This document shows, piece by piece, positions 34,981 through 47,300 of a DNA stretch of 64,000 bases. The stretch's first letter is position 1; each line of letters opens with the position of its first letter. The stretch is from Orthonyx spaldingii. Its lineage: Eukaryota > Chordata > Aves > Passeriformes > Orthonychidae. Position numbers and translations under genes: made by a program. The notes under the pieces were generated by a model. It ran no database searches and was not told the DNA's origin. It saw only the letters and a list, made by a program, of their open reading frames with translations. The DNA lies in contig VZTJ01004779.1 of the NCBI GenBank assembly GCA_013397795.1, positions 883,386 through 947,385 on the forward strand, given 5' to 3'.

Positions 34981-37539
34981 GTAGTATTTCAAATTTACTA
35001 ATTTTTCTGCATAATATCTTGCATAGTCACGTGCAGCGAGAAGATATGAGTAAGACTATGTTCTCAAGAAGTCAGCTGATGTGAAAAGTAACTTGTAAGT
35101 ATACGAAAATTATGGAAATTTTCCACTGAAACATTATTTATAATTATTATCATCATTGTTACTATTATTATTATAGAAATTGAGAGATTTTAAGGCTTTG
35201 AGGTGACAAGAATAAAAGACAGACCTTTGGAAATGTAAACATTGATTGTGTAAATGACAAAGAGTAAAGTGTAAAAACAAATTCCTCTACTAAGAAATAA
35301 TGATGGTGATATTGTTTAAGTACTAGTGGCTCAAGACTGGTGCTGTTTACTCTACTAAACACAGCCATATTCTGGGGATCAATTTATACACATGGGGAAA
35401 ATAAAACAGGAAAAAAGAACACAAATTCTAAATCCCTAAAATTATTTATAACTGATTTTTTTAAAGGATTTCACTTATTTGTGTATATAGTTTTGAAGCA
35501 GAGTTTATTAATATTTGATATCCTTACTACATTAGAAAGAGAGACAGGGATCTATAAATCAGTGCCTGACAAAGAGAAATTACTAATCCCATCTTCTTCC
35601 TGGTCTTTTCGTAATAGACCCCTCCACTGACATTCACATGAAAAGAATGTACAAGCCCAGTCATTCCCAAGATAATACATTCAAATCTTAGTTACAAAGA
35701 GTCATACTTTATCACAGGCTAATTCAGAAGTTAACTTTAATATTCCATTCAAGTCAACAGTTATATTTTTTTATTTGTTAGAAGTGCCAGATAAATTATG
35801 TGCTTAGATCTACACATAGCAGGAATTTAAAAAAACAAACAAACAAACAAATAAAAAAACCCAAACAAACAAACTGGTTTTTAGAGTATTTTCTGTAGAT
35901 CATTTTCTATTTACTACAAAGGAATACAACTTCATTTTTGTCTGTTTCAGACTACTTCAGTGATAGAAACACTGCTCTACTTTTCTATCCCCACTTAACA
36001 GAATTCATATATCTATGTGGAATGATTTTCTGTTTTCATTTTCTTTGTCCCACTTACCAAATATATTTTCTATCATCTTCTATTTTATCTTCTATTGCAA
36101 AATGTCATCATAGATCCCACATGTCTATCTATATATAGACATCTGCAGGCAAAATGCAATGAAGTATTTTTTTCACTGGAATTTGTAATGCTTGATAATA
36201 GGAAGGTTTCAGAAAGGCTGCTTGGTTTTGACATAGCCTTGACAACTGCAAATGCTTCTGATGAAAGCCTGCTTGGTTTCCTTCAAGCTCATACAGCTGA
36301 ACTTTTGGTACATCACTTCATAAGCATTAGTTTCCACCGGAAACTAAAAGAAAAATATTTATATGAGATATAGGAAGGAGGAGGAGGAGGCAGAAGAAAC
36401 GTGGGTGGAATGCTAGTCATGGGCAAGTGGCAATACGATACAACCAATGAAGGAAAAAAGACAAAGAAATGGGGAAAACCGTGATCAGGCATGAAGGCAA
36501 CAAACTTAACTTTCTGTTTGTAAATGTCAGACAACATCCAGGGCAGGGGAAGAAGGGTGATATAATTTTGCAAAGGTGCAAGTATTTCACAGGAGTAATG
36601 AAACGGATGTTACCACTGCATTTGAACCTGTGTTTAAACTCTAACCTGAGCCTGTCCAACCTTACCAGTCAGCTCTGAGCTAAAAAAAACCATAACATAA
36701 AAATACATGCAAACTAAATTCTAGGAAGCCTGGAAGCTGGTCCAAATTAAGTTGTTCAGATGTTTAGCTTTTTAAATACATCTTTTTTTAATACAAGAAT
36801 GTCTGTTTGTTTACGATATTTATTGATGTATACCTTCATTATTGGGAAGTTACAATTTCCTCTAATGAAAAATGAAGTCGATTTGAGTTTCGTCTAAAAT
36901 AAAATTGGCCAATTAATCTAATTTTTAATTGTATAAGAAGACATTACTGTGTTTGATTATGCATATGACAGTGATTTACTCTTTTACAATAATTTCTTTT
37001 TCATACTGTCACCTTTTTCACTTACTTGAGGGAAAGGGAGGGATGTAGAAGCATGGACATAAAGTTATATGCCCTGACATTTTTCCTTTTTCACCACTTT
37101 TTATGGGCATATCTCATGTACCTTCAACAGTTTTACTGAAAACATTTCTGTCTGATCCTGCAAGTAGTGAAAAGAGTAGAGTGCAAATAATCCCATTGTC
37201 ACTATATTTTTTTAATGTCACATAAAAAATTGCTTCTTCCCAACATTGTTTGAAAGAAGGGAAGCAAGATTTTTTTTTTTTTTTTCTTGTAGTAGTGGTT
37301 TTTCAGCTTCCTTATAGATCAAATTCCCTGTAGATAACAGCCTTGTAAATTGAAGTCTAGCTAAAATGGAGGGACAGCATGGTTTCCTCTCTTTCGAAGT
37401 AGAAAACTTTATTTCTTAGGATTTTGGGGGTTTGTTAGATTGTTTTGGGTTGTTTTTTTTTTTTCACTTCACACACATTAATGTTAAATTAACTAGTGTA
37501 GAAGCACTCTAACTTTGGTCCTTTTTGGTGATAAGAGTT
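34981..37539. other. AT-rich non-coding stretch with simple repeats
   Basis: Includes a run of ATT-like trinucleotides at about 35146-35175, the (AAAC)n run annotated separately, and a GGA run at about 36374-36391. Frames of 80-96 codons at 35340-35630, 36095-36373 and 36313-36573 lack support. Confidence 0.45.
35830..35874 (+). repeat. (AAAC)n microsatellite, interrupted
   Basis: The run begins aaaaacaaacaaacaaac, is broken by ataaaaaaaccc, and resumes as aaacaaacaaac. It is a short imperfect tetranucleotide array. Confidence 0.9.
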
Positions 37540-37960
37540 AATGCATATTATTCAGCCATTTTACTCAGTAATTAGATTTGGAGTTCACTAATTTAAATAG
37601 TCACTGCAGTAATCTCTATAGCAATTTATGCAGTGCTGTTACATTAAATTCATGGATATGGAGCATGTAAATATTCCAATGAGATCAGACTGTATTTAAG
37701 AAGCTTCAGGAGCTGAGGTTGGCCATTTGAATATGAAAAACTATGAGAATTAACAAACCTTTAATATATTTATTTTTTAATTAATAAACATTGTTTGCAC
37801 CACTGTTTTAATTCTCTTCCACAGAACTAATCCTATTATGCAGGCAGCAGTACTTCCAAATGAAATGTTTTGTTATTCAATCAGAATGCTTGCAATCATC
37901 ACATCTATCCCCAGCAGAGGGTACTTCAGGATAAGATGAATTTGCATTTTTTAAAAATCG
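37540..37960. promoter_or_regulatory. Candidate conserved non-coding element
   Basis: A unique AT-rich stretch with many AATTA/TAAT words, MEF2-like runs and an inverted perfect octamer ATTTGCAT at 37940-37947. No repeat words were seen. It is offered only as an enhancer-like candidate. Confidence 0.2.
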
Positions 37961-38170
37961 AGGTGATTGTGACATGATATGCTATACCGAGAACAAATAC
38001 ATTTTAGAATCAACTGTCCCCAGTCCATTGCCAGCCCAAAGTCTTTGATTACTGTTATATATAGTCCCAATAAAGAACATGAACAGATGCAAATTTTACA
38101 GTTTATAGGTGCAGCTTTTTATGTCTTGCAACTCCTGCTGCACTAGAAAAATTTGGAAGAAATGTTTAAC

Positions 38171-38290
38171 ATGGCTGGAGAGAGACTTAAATGTGGAGGA
38201 CCTAAAATAAAATCCAAGCAGCTGGCTATAAAATCATTAGAATGCTGGAGAACTTGGGATCTCAGCAACGGATACAACCTGAAGTATAAG
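38171..38290 (+). CDS. Candidate first coding exon (small ORF with donor)
   Basis: Seen: an ATG at 38171 in good context (aacATGG) starts 40 codons beginning MAGERLKCGGPKIKSK and ending NGYNLKYK. The next bases are GTATGC, so AAG/GTATGC could be a donor; without splicing the frame stops five codons later. A TATATATA box lies at 38056-38063, 108 bases before the ATG. An in-frame TAG lies a few codons upstream of an earlier in-frame ATG. An open stretch of this size is common by chance in such DNA, and no promoter island is present. The peptide is basic and unrecognised. Confidence 0.15.
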
Positions 38291-39130
38291 GTATGCAGAA
38301 ACGTATGATCATTGTCTAGAAAGCAAATACATTTAAGAGAAGAGGAGAAAGAGCTTTTTGATTACTTGGGAGTGTGACTGCTCAGTACAGATTAAATTAA
38401 CCACACTGCAGGCTTCCAGTAACAAGAAAGGCCCCACTGTTTCCTGCCATCCTGGCATTATTGTCCCTCTGTCTCAGCTTGAATCCAGCACTTGTTGACT
38501 CAACTCGCTGAACCTACACAGGTGGAAGAAGGATTATAATTACTTAAAACAGGCAAGTACAAGAACCAGAAGTGTTGGGAGCAAGCGCTTGGGAATATGC
38601 TGCTGGAGATGAGGATGGCAGAGCAGGACTGTTCCTTTTGGATGCATCCTATGTTACAACAAAATCTCACCTTTAGTGTTAGCAGAATAAACATGGTGTT
38701 TTTTCTTTCTAGCTTTTATTTGCCTTTTGTAAACATTTGCAGCCGTTTTCTATTTGGATGCTGTGAATACTTTACATCGTGGTATTATCTAAAATGAATC
38801 AATGCTTGTCTTCTCCTCCCCCATTCATTTCTCTTGTTCTCCAGTACATAATGCTACACCCCACTCAGTATGGCAGCCCCCACTGTCATTTTTCTTAGCA
38901 GCCTACCAACCATTGAGCTCAGGCTGTTGCAATCACACCCAAAGTTTGAGAAAATCTCTATATATCACCACTTAACTACATTGCTAAATCTTTTTCTATA
39001 TATCCTGTGCCAATATTTCTGTATCTGGTTGGACATTGGCTGCTTCTTGAAATGTTATTGTTTGAAAAAACTCTTCTGCCTTATACCAGTGTCACTTGTT
39101 TTGTTCTTTATAACTACTCGGAGATTGTAG
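38291..39130. other. Non-coding stretch
   Basis: No supported feature. Overlapping frames at 38500-38694 (minus) and 38597-38797 (plus), and an 86-codon frame at 38870-39130 rich in Leu/Phe/Cys, are treated as chance. Confidence 0.45.
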
Positions 39131-39422
39131 CGACATGGGAGTCAGTGTCTTCTGTCAAATAACAAGTGATAGGAGAGGCGAAACTGCCTCAAATTGTGCC
39201 TGGGGAGTTTCAGACTCGATATTAGGAAAAAATTCTTCACCAGGGAGGTTGTCAAGCTCTGGAACAGGCTGCCCAGGGACTGTCACCATCCCTGGAGCTA
39301 TTTAAAAGACATGCAGATGTGACCTTTGGGGATGGTTTAGTGGTGGACTTGGCAGTGGTGGGCTAACAGTTGGACTCAATGTTTGTAAAGGTCTCTTCCA
39401 ACCTAAATGATTCTATGATTCA
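39131..39422 (+). repeat. CR1 LINE 3' end copy
   Basis: Recognised in order: aaataacaagtgataggaga, gcctcaaattgtgcctgggg, gactcgatattaggaaaaaa, ttcttcaccagggaggttgt, ctctggaacaggctgcccag, ctgtcaccatccctggagct, ggtggacttggcagtggtgg and the terminal aatgattctatgattcac. About 290 bases of the ORF2 end and 3' UTR remain in plus orientation. It is among the best-preserved copies here. Confidence 0.95.
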
Positions 39423-39804
39423 CAAATTCATCCACAAAGGTCCCTTTCCGTTATCATTTAAAGGCTTCCAAAAGCCTTCCCTGTCCATATTTTCTTAAAA
39501 CAGTGTTTGTGTTTGACTCTTCCCCTAGACTGCCAGCAGACAGGAAGCATTTTGTGGTTCCTGAACACTTGGATAACATTTTGCAGATTGTGGTTTCCAC
39601 ATGCAGCTAAAGAAATGACGGCATAAAATCTCCCCATTTTCCCAAATGGAAAATATCTCATACACAATGTTAGAAATGAGTCTCTTCCTGTGGCCTTTGA
39701 AGTAATCTATGATTTTTTTCTAGTGGAATCTCTTACTCTATTATTCAGCACACAGTACTTACAATCTCCAGCACATTTCACTACACATCACATGTATGCT
39801 GCAG
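39423..39804. other. Unique sequence, no feature
   Basis: A 69-codon minus-strand frame at 39458-39667 has no support. The region leads into the exon candidate at 39805. Confidence 0.4.
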
Positions 39805-39861
39805 GCGTGCAAACATAGAGTTCTATAATGAAACCTGCATTACCCAACCAATCAGGGCATG
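39805..39861 (+). CDS. Candidate internal exon, 57 nt, symmetric phase 2-2
   Basis: Seen: an acceptor-like catcacatgtatgctgcag precedes 57 nt, closed by CATG and the strong donor GTAAGTGG at 39862. The frame that skips the first base is open for 18 codons, starting RANIEFYNETCITQPIRA, and leaves in the same phase it entered; the other two frames contain stops. A 19-residue frame-neutral microexon-like segment is plausible. The pyrimidine tract is weak. It does not share phase with the candidate at 31017-31127, so the two cannot be adjacent exons of one transcript without another exon between them. Confidence 0.3.
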
Positions 39862-40015
39862 GTAAGTGGACACTTTGCTGATGACATTCTTTTAATAGAA
39901 GTGTTTTAGAACCTTAGACCAGCAATAAATTTGCAAAATGTCTGCAACGCTGGCTTCTGGAGTCAAATGAGAATCATCGCAGGCCTGAAAAAGATACGCA
40001 GCCCTTACTGTGGCA
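39862..40015. promoter_or_regulatory. Conserved-looking unique segment
   Basis: The minus strand here has a second exon-like signal: gtatctttttcag followed by GCCTGCGATGATTCTC and about 20 open codons with three CpGs, but no good donor. Together with the plus-strand candidate next to it, this suggests constrained sequence of unknown role. It is inference only. Confidence 0.15.
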
Positions 40016-41933
40016 TTTCCATGGCTTTGGTAGCTGAGTACTGGTGGCCCATAAAGAGCATTCTTTAGCCCCATGTAACAGAGACTGCTTTGGAGGTCAT
40101 TTATGTCACTTACTGCCAGCTGAAATCGTGTCTCTTACTTTCTAACGTCTTTTACCAAACCTGCACTTCTCCAGCTCCATTTTTTCCCCTTCTCTACACA
40201 TCACTCAAATCAGTTCGATATTTTCAGCAACTACAAAACCTTCAGTATAAAAGTATAAAATGTGTATATGAAGTATCTCACAATACACATTTTACATATG
40301 TACTGTACCCATGTTTTCCCAGGCTGTCCAATGATTTTTTTTGCGAAATTCTACATAGGCATCTAATAATGTTTGTCTAATTCTTAATTTTTCAGAAATG
40401 TAATAAAGAAAGCAGGCCTCTCTACATTACTTAAAGATCTTCAAGGAAGTTCAAATATATGCTCTAATTAATGGTAGTCTAACATTTTGGACCAGAAATA
40501 TAAATTGCTCAGGCTTTTTTTTTTTTTTTTTTCCTTGGTGAGCAGCTTTTTCCCCTGCTTTTAATTTCAGTCACAAAGCATGAGAATCATGTGCCTGAAT
40601 CCAGAAATCCAGATACAGAGTTCCAGTTTTCAGACACTGTCTCCAAGGAATCTTAGCTAGCCTCCAGCTGCTGCTCGAAAAAGTCTCTCACATGTAACCT
40701 CTGTATATCCACCAGTCCTGCCAGTCCTGTGTGGCTGCCTCAGACACTCAAAGGTGTGTGAAATTGTAGTAAGTGTCAGCTTTTGGAGAAATTAAGTTAC
40801 CCTTTGATGAGAGCCTTCTAAAAGTTGAATAAGTGAAGCCTTGAGAGCCAAAGACTCTTTTGAGAGTCAATTGAAGAAGATTCATGGAGTATATTTTTTT
40901 TATAACTCATGCTAAAACAATGAAGCATTCTAAACAGCCCTATATATGGGAATTTTAAGGTGCCGTCACTACTAATATATCAAAAGATTTGCCTTTCATT
41001 TCATCCAGGTGTGTAACACTGTGGATGTGTTTCCATGTGCTGAGGTGAGACAAACAGACAGACAAACTTACTTTTAAGAAAGAGGAAGGACTGCACCATA
41101 GTGTGTATGCTGGTTATAGATACACACAGCACAGATCCCAGATTTCTTGGTTTTCCTTGATTTCCAGACCATTTGTGCAGGTTTTAGAAAAGCACCAGAG
41201 TCACCAAGTCCTGCTGACCCTTGGTAGAATATCCAAGTCATGAAAATAAAAGAGTAGGAAATTCTGCCAAGGTATTTCTCTGAATGACAAAACCTTGGAG
41301 GGCCATTGATATGGTCCTCTATCAAAGAACCAATAAAAATTAACACATTGAAAAGAAGATAGAAACAAACATAAAGCACCATAATGGAAAAATCTTTCTT
41401 TAAAGTTGTGGAGTTAAGAACTTTGTAAATGACTCAGCGTGGTCCCCTTGGTAGCAATTCTAGCTAAGAAATAGCTAGAATTTTCAGTTTTCAGCTTCAG
41501 TTTTCTTCTTGTCTTAACAGGGTTACAAGTTAATTTCTTCTGGGTTACCAGTGAGCAGAGAAAGGGATTAATGAAAGTTACTCTATAGAACACACAAGGT
41601 TAATACACAGTGCAGTTAGACAATATATTCTTGTCTGGAGCTTTGTCAGTAATAAGATGTTATCCCCTACTTCTCTGTGCCAGAGGCTTTAGGGAAGATA
41701 CTTGGCATCTCAACTACAGTCAAGACACTAAGTGATTTATATGAATGGGGTGTTTTGTACAGACCGGTGAATAATTAATTATTTGTCCCTTGAAGGAGTT
41801 GGGCAGCACCAATATCAACACTGACGCTTCCAAGGCAGTAAGATTCTCTACTCAAATTAACTATTAAACATTTACTGAAATACCACAGTCTGAATTTTTA
41901 TTAGAAAAAACTCAGTGGTATGCAAATCTAATT
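40016..41933. other. AT-rich non-coding stretch
   Basis: A T run of about 20 lies at 40516-40536. It could be the A-tail of a minus-strand retrocopy, although the sequence beside it is not recognised. The 102-codon minus-strand frame at 41074-41382 starts with a hydrophobic stretch but has no family resemblance or splice support. Confidence 0.45.
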
Positions 41934-41934
41934 A

Positions 41935-42337
41935 TCTCAAACAAAGTATTAATGACTAGATCCTCTAGTCATGCAGTAAAGTACCACTGCATAGGTATGT
42001 GAAGTTTTATATGCAAGCTGAGGAGATAGCTGAACATTTCTGAGCTTGTCTGAGGNTTAGATCCTCTAGTAATGCAGTAAAGTACCACTGCATGGGTATG
42101 TGAGGTTTTATATGCAAGTTGAACATTTCTGAGCTTGTCTGAGGCAGGTTTCTGAAACTGTCTTTTAAAGCACACACCTCACTATCAAAATATGCTGCTT
42201 TTCTTCTTCATCATAGGATCTTTCTCAATCTCAAACAAAGTATTAACTTATTGTTTTAGGAAAATAACTGAAATTATTTTCTCAATCTCAATCTCAAACA
42301 AAGTATTAACTTGTTGTTTTAGGAAAATAACTGAAAT
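41935..42337 (+). repeat. Nested tandem duplications around a single N
   Basis: Unit A is present twice: 41957-42055 (99 nt) and 42058-42144 (87 nt). The copies differ by four substitutions and a 12-nt gap; in the longer copy the gap is flanked by agctga direct repeats. The single undetermined base at 42056 lies between the copies. A second duplication follows, 42222-42274 and 42279-42337, differing by an extra ctcaat and one substitution. The 18-mer tctcaaacaaagtattaa occurs at 41935, 42229 and 42292. It may be a real tandem duplication or overlapping contig ends joined with a placeholder N. Confidence 0.9.
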
Positions 42338-43650
42338 AAAAGAAGCCTAAATTTTTACAATTACATCTTTTATTATTTTTTTCTCCCAGAAAATGTTTTT
42401 ATTACAGAAACTTATAGTAACCACTCAGCATAAAAAAACCACTAAGAAATATGGAATCTGTTACTATGATGCTATTAATTAGTTCCATCACACAATGCTG
42501 CATCCTTTTTCAAGTGAAACATTGTCTTTGAACTACTGTGACTTAGCTTTTATCCTGTTCTTTCAGTTACTGCTTTAGAATTTTTGTGCATATGACTGAA
42601 GTTCTGCATTTTCTGTCATAAAAATAATGCACTGAATATTTTTGGGAGTTTAAGTGAGTTAATTTGAGTATAATTAATTCCAGTATATGACTGTTCATGT
42701 AATTTGATATTTTAATTGAGGTTTCAATTGAATTGCAGGTCCTTTGGGAAGATGGACTTCAGAGCTCTTAGTTTCAGAATTTCTGTGTAGTAAAAACATT
42801 CTTGAACTTGAATGAAGTCAAGAGTCTGTATTGGTGGAATAAAATGAAAAGGCTTCAATAGAGCACGATTACTCTGTTTCACTGTTTTATTCCTTAGTAA
42901 GTCTTTGCTAGCCACAAATGAAAGCCAGGTAAAAAAATCCTTAAGTATGATAATTTCAATATTTTTAGAGGAATCTTTCTTTCTAAAGTCACCCTTCTAA
43001 ATTAATAACTCCAGAGGTAAATTATAAACAGTCAATGCTGCTGTACAATATAATTATCTGGAGAAAAAAAACCTGGGAAAAGAAGATTGCCAAAATGTTT
43101 AAGTAAACAGCTTAATCTCTTTCACCAAACTGACTGCAACTTTCAAGGCACCCATCAGAAAGCAAGTTTCCTTCATTATGTTCTGAACCTGAAATAGTAC
43201 GAGAATCCTTATTTTCCTAGATTGACACACTGACCTAAATATATCTGAGAAAAACATAAGGGACCTAGTGACAGCAAGATATCACATAAATGAAAATGAC
43301 AACTTGCAGTTTAGAAATCTAAGAAAGTATGAACATTTCACCTTTCCCTGTAATCCTTTGAGATTCAGTAAGTATGATTTTCCCCCTAAATATCACTGAG
43401 TTAGAGCATATGAAGTAAAATCTAACCCACTATAATTAACTCTTATAGCCACTAAAAGTTGAGACAATGAAATTAAATAACATGCCAGCTAATCATTATT
43501 TGGATGTAACCCAAATGTTCCAAATAGTGAAGGTTTTGATTGGAAGACCATCTTTCTCCTGTAACTATTAACAAAAAAATTACCATAAAAGTCTCCAAGA
43601 CTATAAGGAGAGAAAAGTTGTTAGAATCTTTAATTTAAAAATATGCTTAC
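42338..43650. other. AT-rich non-coding stretch
   Basis: No supported gene or repeat. A 63-codon minus-strand frame at 42724-42915 has no motif. Confidence 0.5.
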
Positions 43651-43805
43651 TCATCAATCATAAAATCCCAGAATCATTTAAATTGGAAAAGACCTCTTAG
43701 ATCACCGAGTCCAACCATTAACCCAGCACTGCCAAGATCCCAATAAATCATGTCCCCAGGCACCGTATCTTAAATACCTCCAGGGATAGTGACTCCACTT
43801 CCAGG
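43651..43805 (-). repeat. CR1 LINE 3' end copy
   Basis: tcataaaatcccagaatcat, ttggaaaagacctcttagat, caccgagtccaaccattaac, ccagcactgccaag, atgtccccaggcacc and aatacctccagggatagtga appear in the order of an inverted CR1 3' end. The match fades after gactccacttcc; the following 120 bases are unassigned. Confidence 0.93.
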
Positions 43806-44340
43806 ACAGAAAGAAATAACTGGGGGTCCATATCAATTGCTGGGTCAGACTTTGCTGAGGCTGAATCCTCTGCCCCTTGGCATTTTTCCATGCTACAAGA
43901 CCCAGTGACATTCTTAGAGTAAGCAAGAGATAAAAGGACCTGGAATTAGCACAAATGACACAGAAGGATACCTACTGAGGGAATGGAGCAAAATTCTTGC
44001 AGATGTTCACATAAATATTGTTATCAGCACCACATTTGTGTTTCTCTGGTAGTTGGACTGGAATGATACCTCATTCTCACCGGGCACTACATCTTCTCCA
44101 CAACATGACAGAGAAAATTAGTCCTCACAACAAAGAAAAATTCATTTTCTTAATGAATTTGGACAGAGTTATTTTGTTAAATACCCTGGCACCTATGCCA
44201 AAAGTTGCTTTTTAAAATCCTGTAAATTAACAACAGTAATCTTTAATGAAGAACACAGGATTACTGCAACCACTGATGAAATGAAGTACTTAACAATAAA
44301 AGTTCAAGAAATCCTATTTCCTTATAGTTGAGCCATGTTA

Positions 44341-44372
<32 letters not shown>

Positions 44373-47300
44373 AGACTTTAAAAAGAATAAAATTCTGTTG
44401 CAAAAATCTGAGGATCAGATGGTTTTCTTAATGTAAAATCACTGATAGTTTGAAACAGGATCAAAATACAAACTAAGCAACAATGAAGAAAAAATTTCAA
44501 GATCAATTCCTCACACTATACACTCATGTATAGTACTGTGTGGTATAAATGAAATTTATACTCAAGAAGGAATTATACCAAAACTATGCCTATTCTCATG
44601 TGTATGAGAATTAGATTAAGATTGCAAAGAAAGACTAATGTAATGAAAGAAACTCATAAAAAATAGGCATTTCTTACACTAATTTAGTAAGTGTACAGAG
44701 AAAAATATATTTATACCATAGTCTACTGTACATTTAATGTATATCAGAAATTCCAAGGAGGACAACTTCTTTTATTAAATTTGTGGCTCCAGATACATTA
44801 TACTGAGTGTGGATAAGAAGATAAACCACCTTATTATGTGTTTTAAGATCACTTTCATTATACATGTACTACATCATGCGATAACATGCAATTACATCTT
44901 TCTTTATTGCCAGTAAAAAAGCTAAAGTTAATCAATCTTTCAGTTTATTTTCTTGCCTATAGTTCTGTTCTTCTTAAGACAATATGATGGAGATCTTGCC
45001 AGTTTGTTAACTAAAATCATTTGCAGTTCTCATATAACTTGCAGTTGCATGACATATTTTTTTACATATTTGACTTGGAAATTTCTGTGGCACCAATGAA
45101 CTATGTGCTGTCAGATGTCATGTTTTTAATGACAGACTGGTATATTGAAATGCTAAACTTGAAGTCTGTGTCTTACTCATTTTTGTCTGAAACCAAAGAA
45201 ATTAAGGAGTTATGCTCTGAACAATCTTCATTTTGTGTGCCCTTGAGACAAACATCATCATGGAAACTACACAAGTACTCAAAAACCTGGCAGCTTGAGG
45301 TGTCATTCTGATTTTCTAGTTAAGAGTTGACTACAAGGTCAGAAGTTACTGCAAGGAAAAATTATTTTAACAGAAAAACTAATGATATAACTTCTGACTG
45401 ATGACTTATGCCTAGATCTTGGGAGGTTTACTGATAAATCTATATTCTCTAACTTTGACAAGTTAGTCAGAAAGTCAACAGTGATTCTACTTGACACCAT
45501 TTCAGGCAAAATGTTGATGTCAAAGGTCGTCTCCCTGTAACACTTTGCATTTCCTTAAGTATTGCCTGTTCCTCCTTCTGGCTCTTCTCCGACTATAGAC
45601 TTTCTTTCTCTCCAGAGTTGATTGAATAGAGAGAAACAGCACTTGTTCTGAGTCACCCAGACTGTTCAGAATGTAAGAATGCTTTATTTTCCCCCTCCTC
45701 TTCAGAAGTGAATGATAACTTCTTAAACATCAATGCATTAAAATGTAGCGGCTTTATTGGAAAGAAATGCCTGATAGTTAAATTCCATTTCTTCAGCTGG
45801 GAAAAAAACACCAAACAACAAAACCAAGTGTGTTTAAAATGCCATCTTTCATTGTACTGACTAGTTTCTATTTTCTAGCTCTTCTTAGTTCTGTATATAT
45901 GTGCATGTGCATACATTTTATATTCACATCTACGCAGCAATCTACCTTTGCGATAAAACTGTATTCTCATAAAATAAAACAAAATAAAAAACACTTCTGT
46001 GAAATAACATCCAGCATAGGATGCAGGACCAACAGAAGCAATGCTGTAACAGTGAACTTATTTTCAATATCATTTGTTTATTCAGGTTTTGTAGCTTGTG
46101 GATATACAAAGCCCCTGTTAGTAAATAATTCATGATTCTCATTTGAATTCTTTATTTTTGTTCTGTAGGTAAAAATATAATTTGCAGTTTGCAAACAATG
46201 GATGAAGATCAAGTTTCTACCAGTGTTGTCACCTTCTTTGCCTTTTTTTAATCTTGGGCTACAAGTGTAACAAAGATAACATCCGACCATTCCCTGAAAG
46301 AATATATTGTTGAGCTTCCATTAATAACAGCCACACAAAATGTCAGTATTATATAGGACATACCATTGTGTGTATTTCTAGAGATCCAGGAAACTATTTA
46401 CATTTCACATAGTACACACTTTCATAAAATACATTATCTTCTGAATGTAATAATATACATGATCAGAAAAATCTGAATACTAAGGATAGGGGTAAGTAGA
46501 AAATGATGCAAGAGTCAGCATGGGGCTAATAAAGGCAGTTTATAGCAATTATACTGACATAATATCTTTTTGTGTAATCATATAATGCTCTTTTGGAGAA
46601 AAGAAAGGCAGTAGATTTCATTTACCTGGAGTCCAAGAGACATTATTATGCTATGCCACCAGAAACCAAGAGGATGTATATTGGCAAAACTTTGATTAGT
46701 GCACTAGAACTAAAAAAAATCAAAAAATGTAGCAGGATTATTCCTGATTTATTTCAAGATCAGAATTGAAATTGTACTGACTAGATAGTTTCCTTAGTGA
46801 CTACACAAGTAATAAGAGCACACTGATGAAATATGTTTGACACTAAATTGCTAGAAACAGAAAGGAGTTAGAATGCAAATCTTGAAGGAACTGCCCAATC
46901 CACATCACTACAGCTGCAAAAGTAGAACTCACAGTAAACTGCAATTTCTGTCAGAATGACAAAACTGAAGGAAAAATAAGCAGAACAAAGCATAGCTGCA
47001 TATGGAAAACAAACCACTGAGTATACTGGAAAAGAATTCAACTAAACACTTTCTTGCTCTGAGGGGAGAAAAGTTAATAATATTGCTGATAATATATTCA
47101 TTGAGATAAAGTTGAATGCAACTTATATTGCTACTGCTTGTATATTTTGAACTAAAGCAATAGTTTTTTTCTAAATGAATAAGCAGATGCAATCAGTTTT
47201 ATGGAAAGCCACTGCTTTCATGCCTTGCTCGAAGATTTAAACATAGCTTAAACATAAGTCTTGGAAAATTGGGTTGTACTCATGTTTTTAATAATATATG

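Noticed and set aside
41969..42175. 68-codon minus-strand frame across the N
   Set aside because: It repeats itself because of the tandem duplication and contains an undetermined residue.
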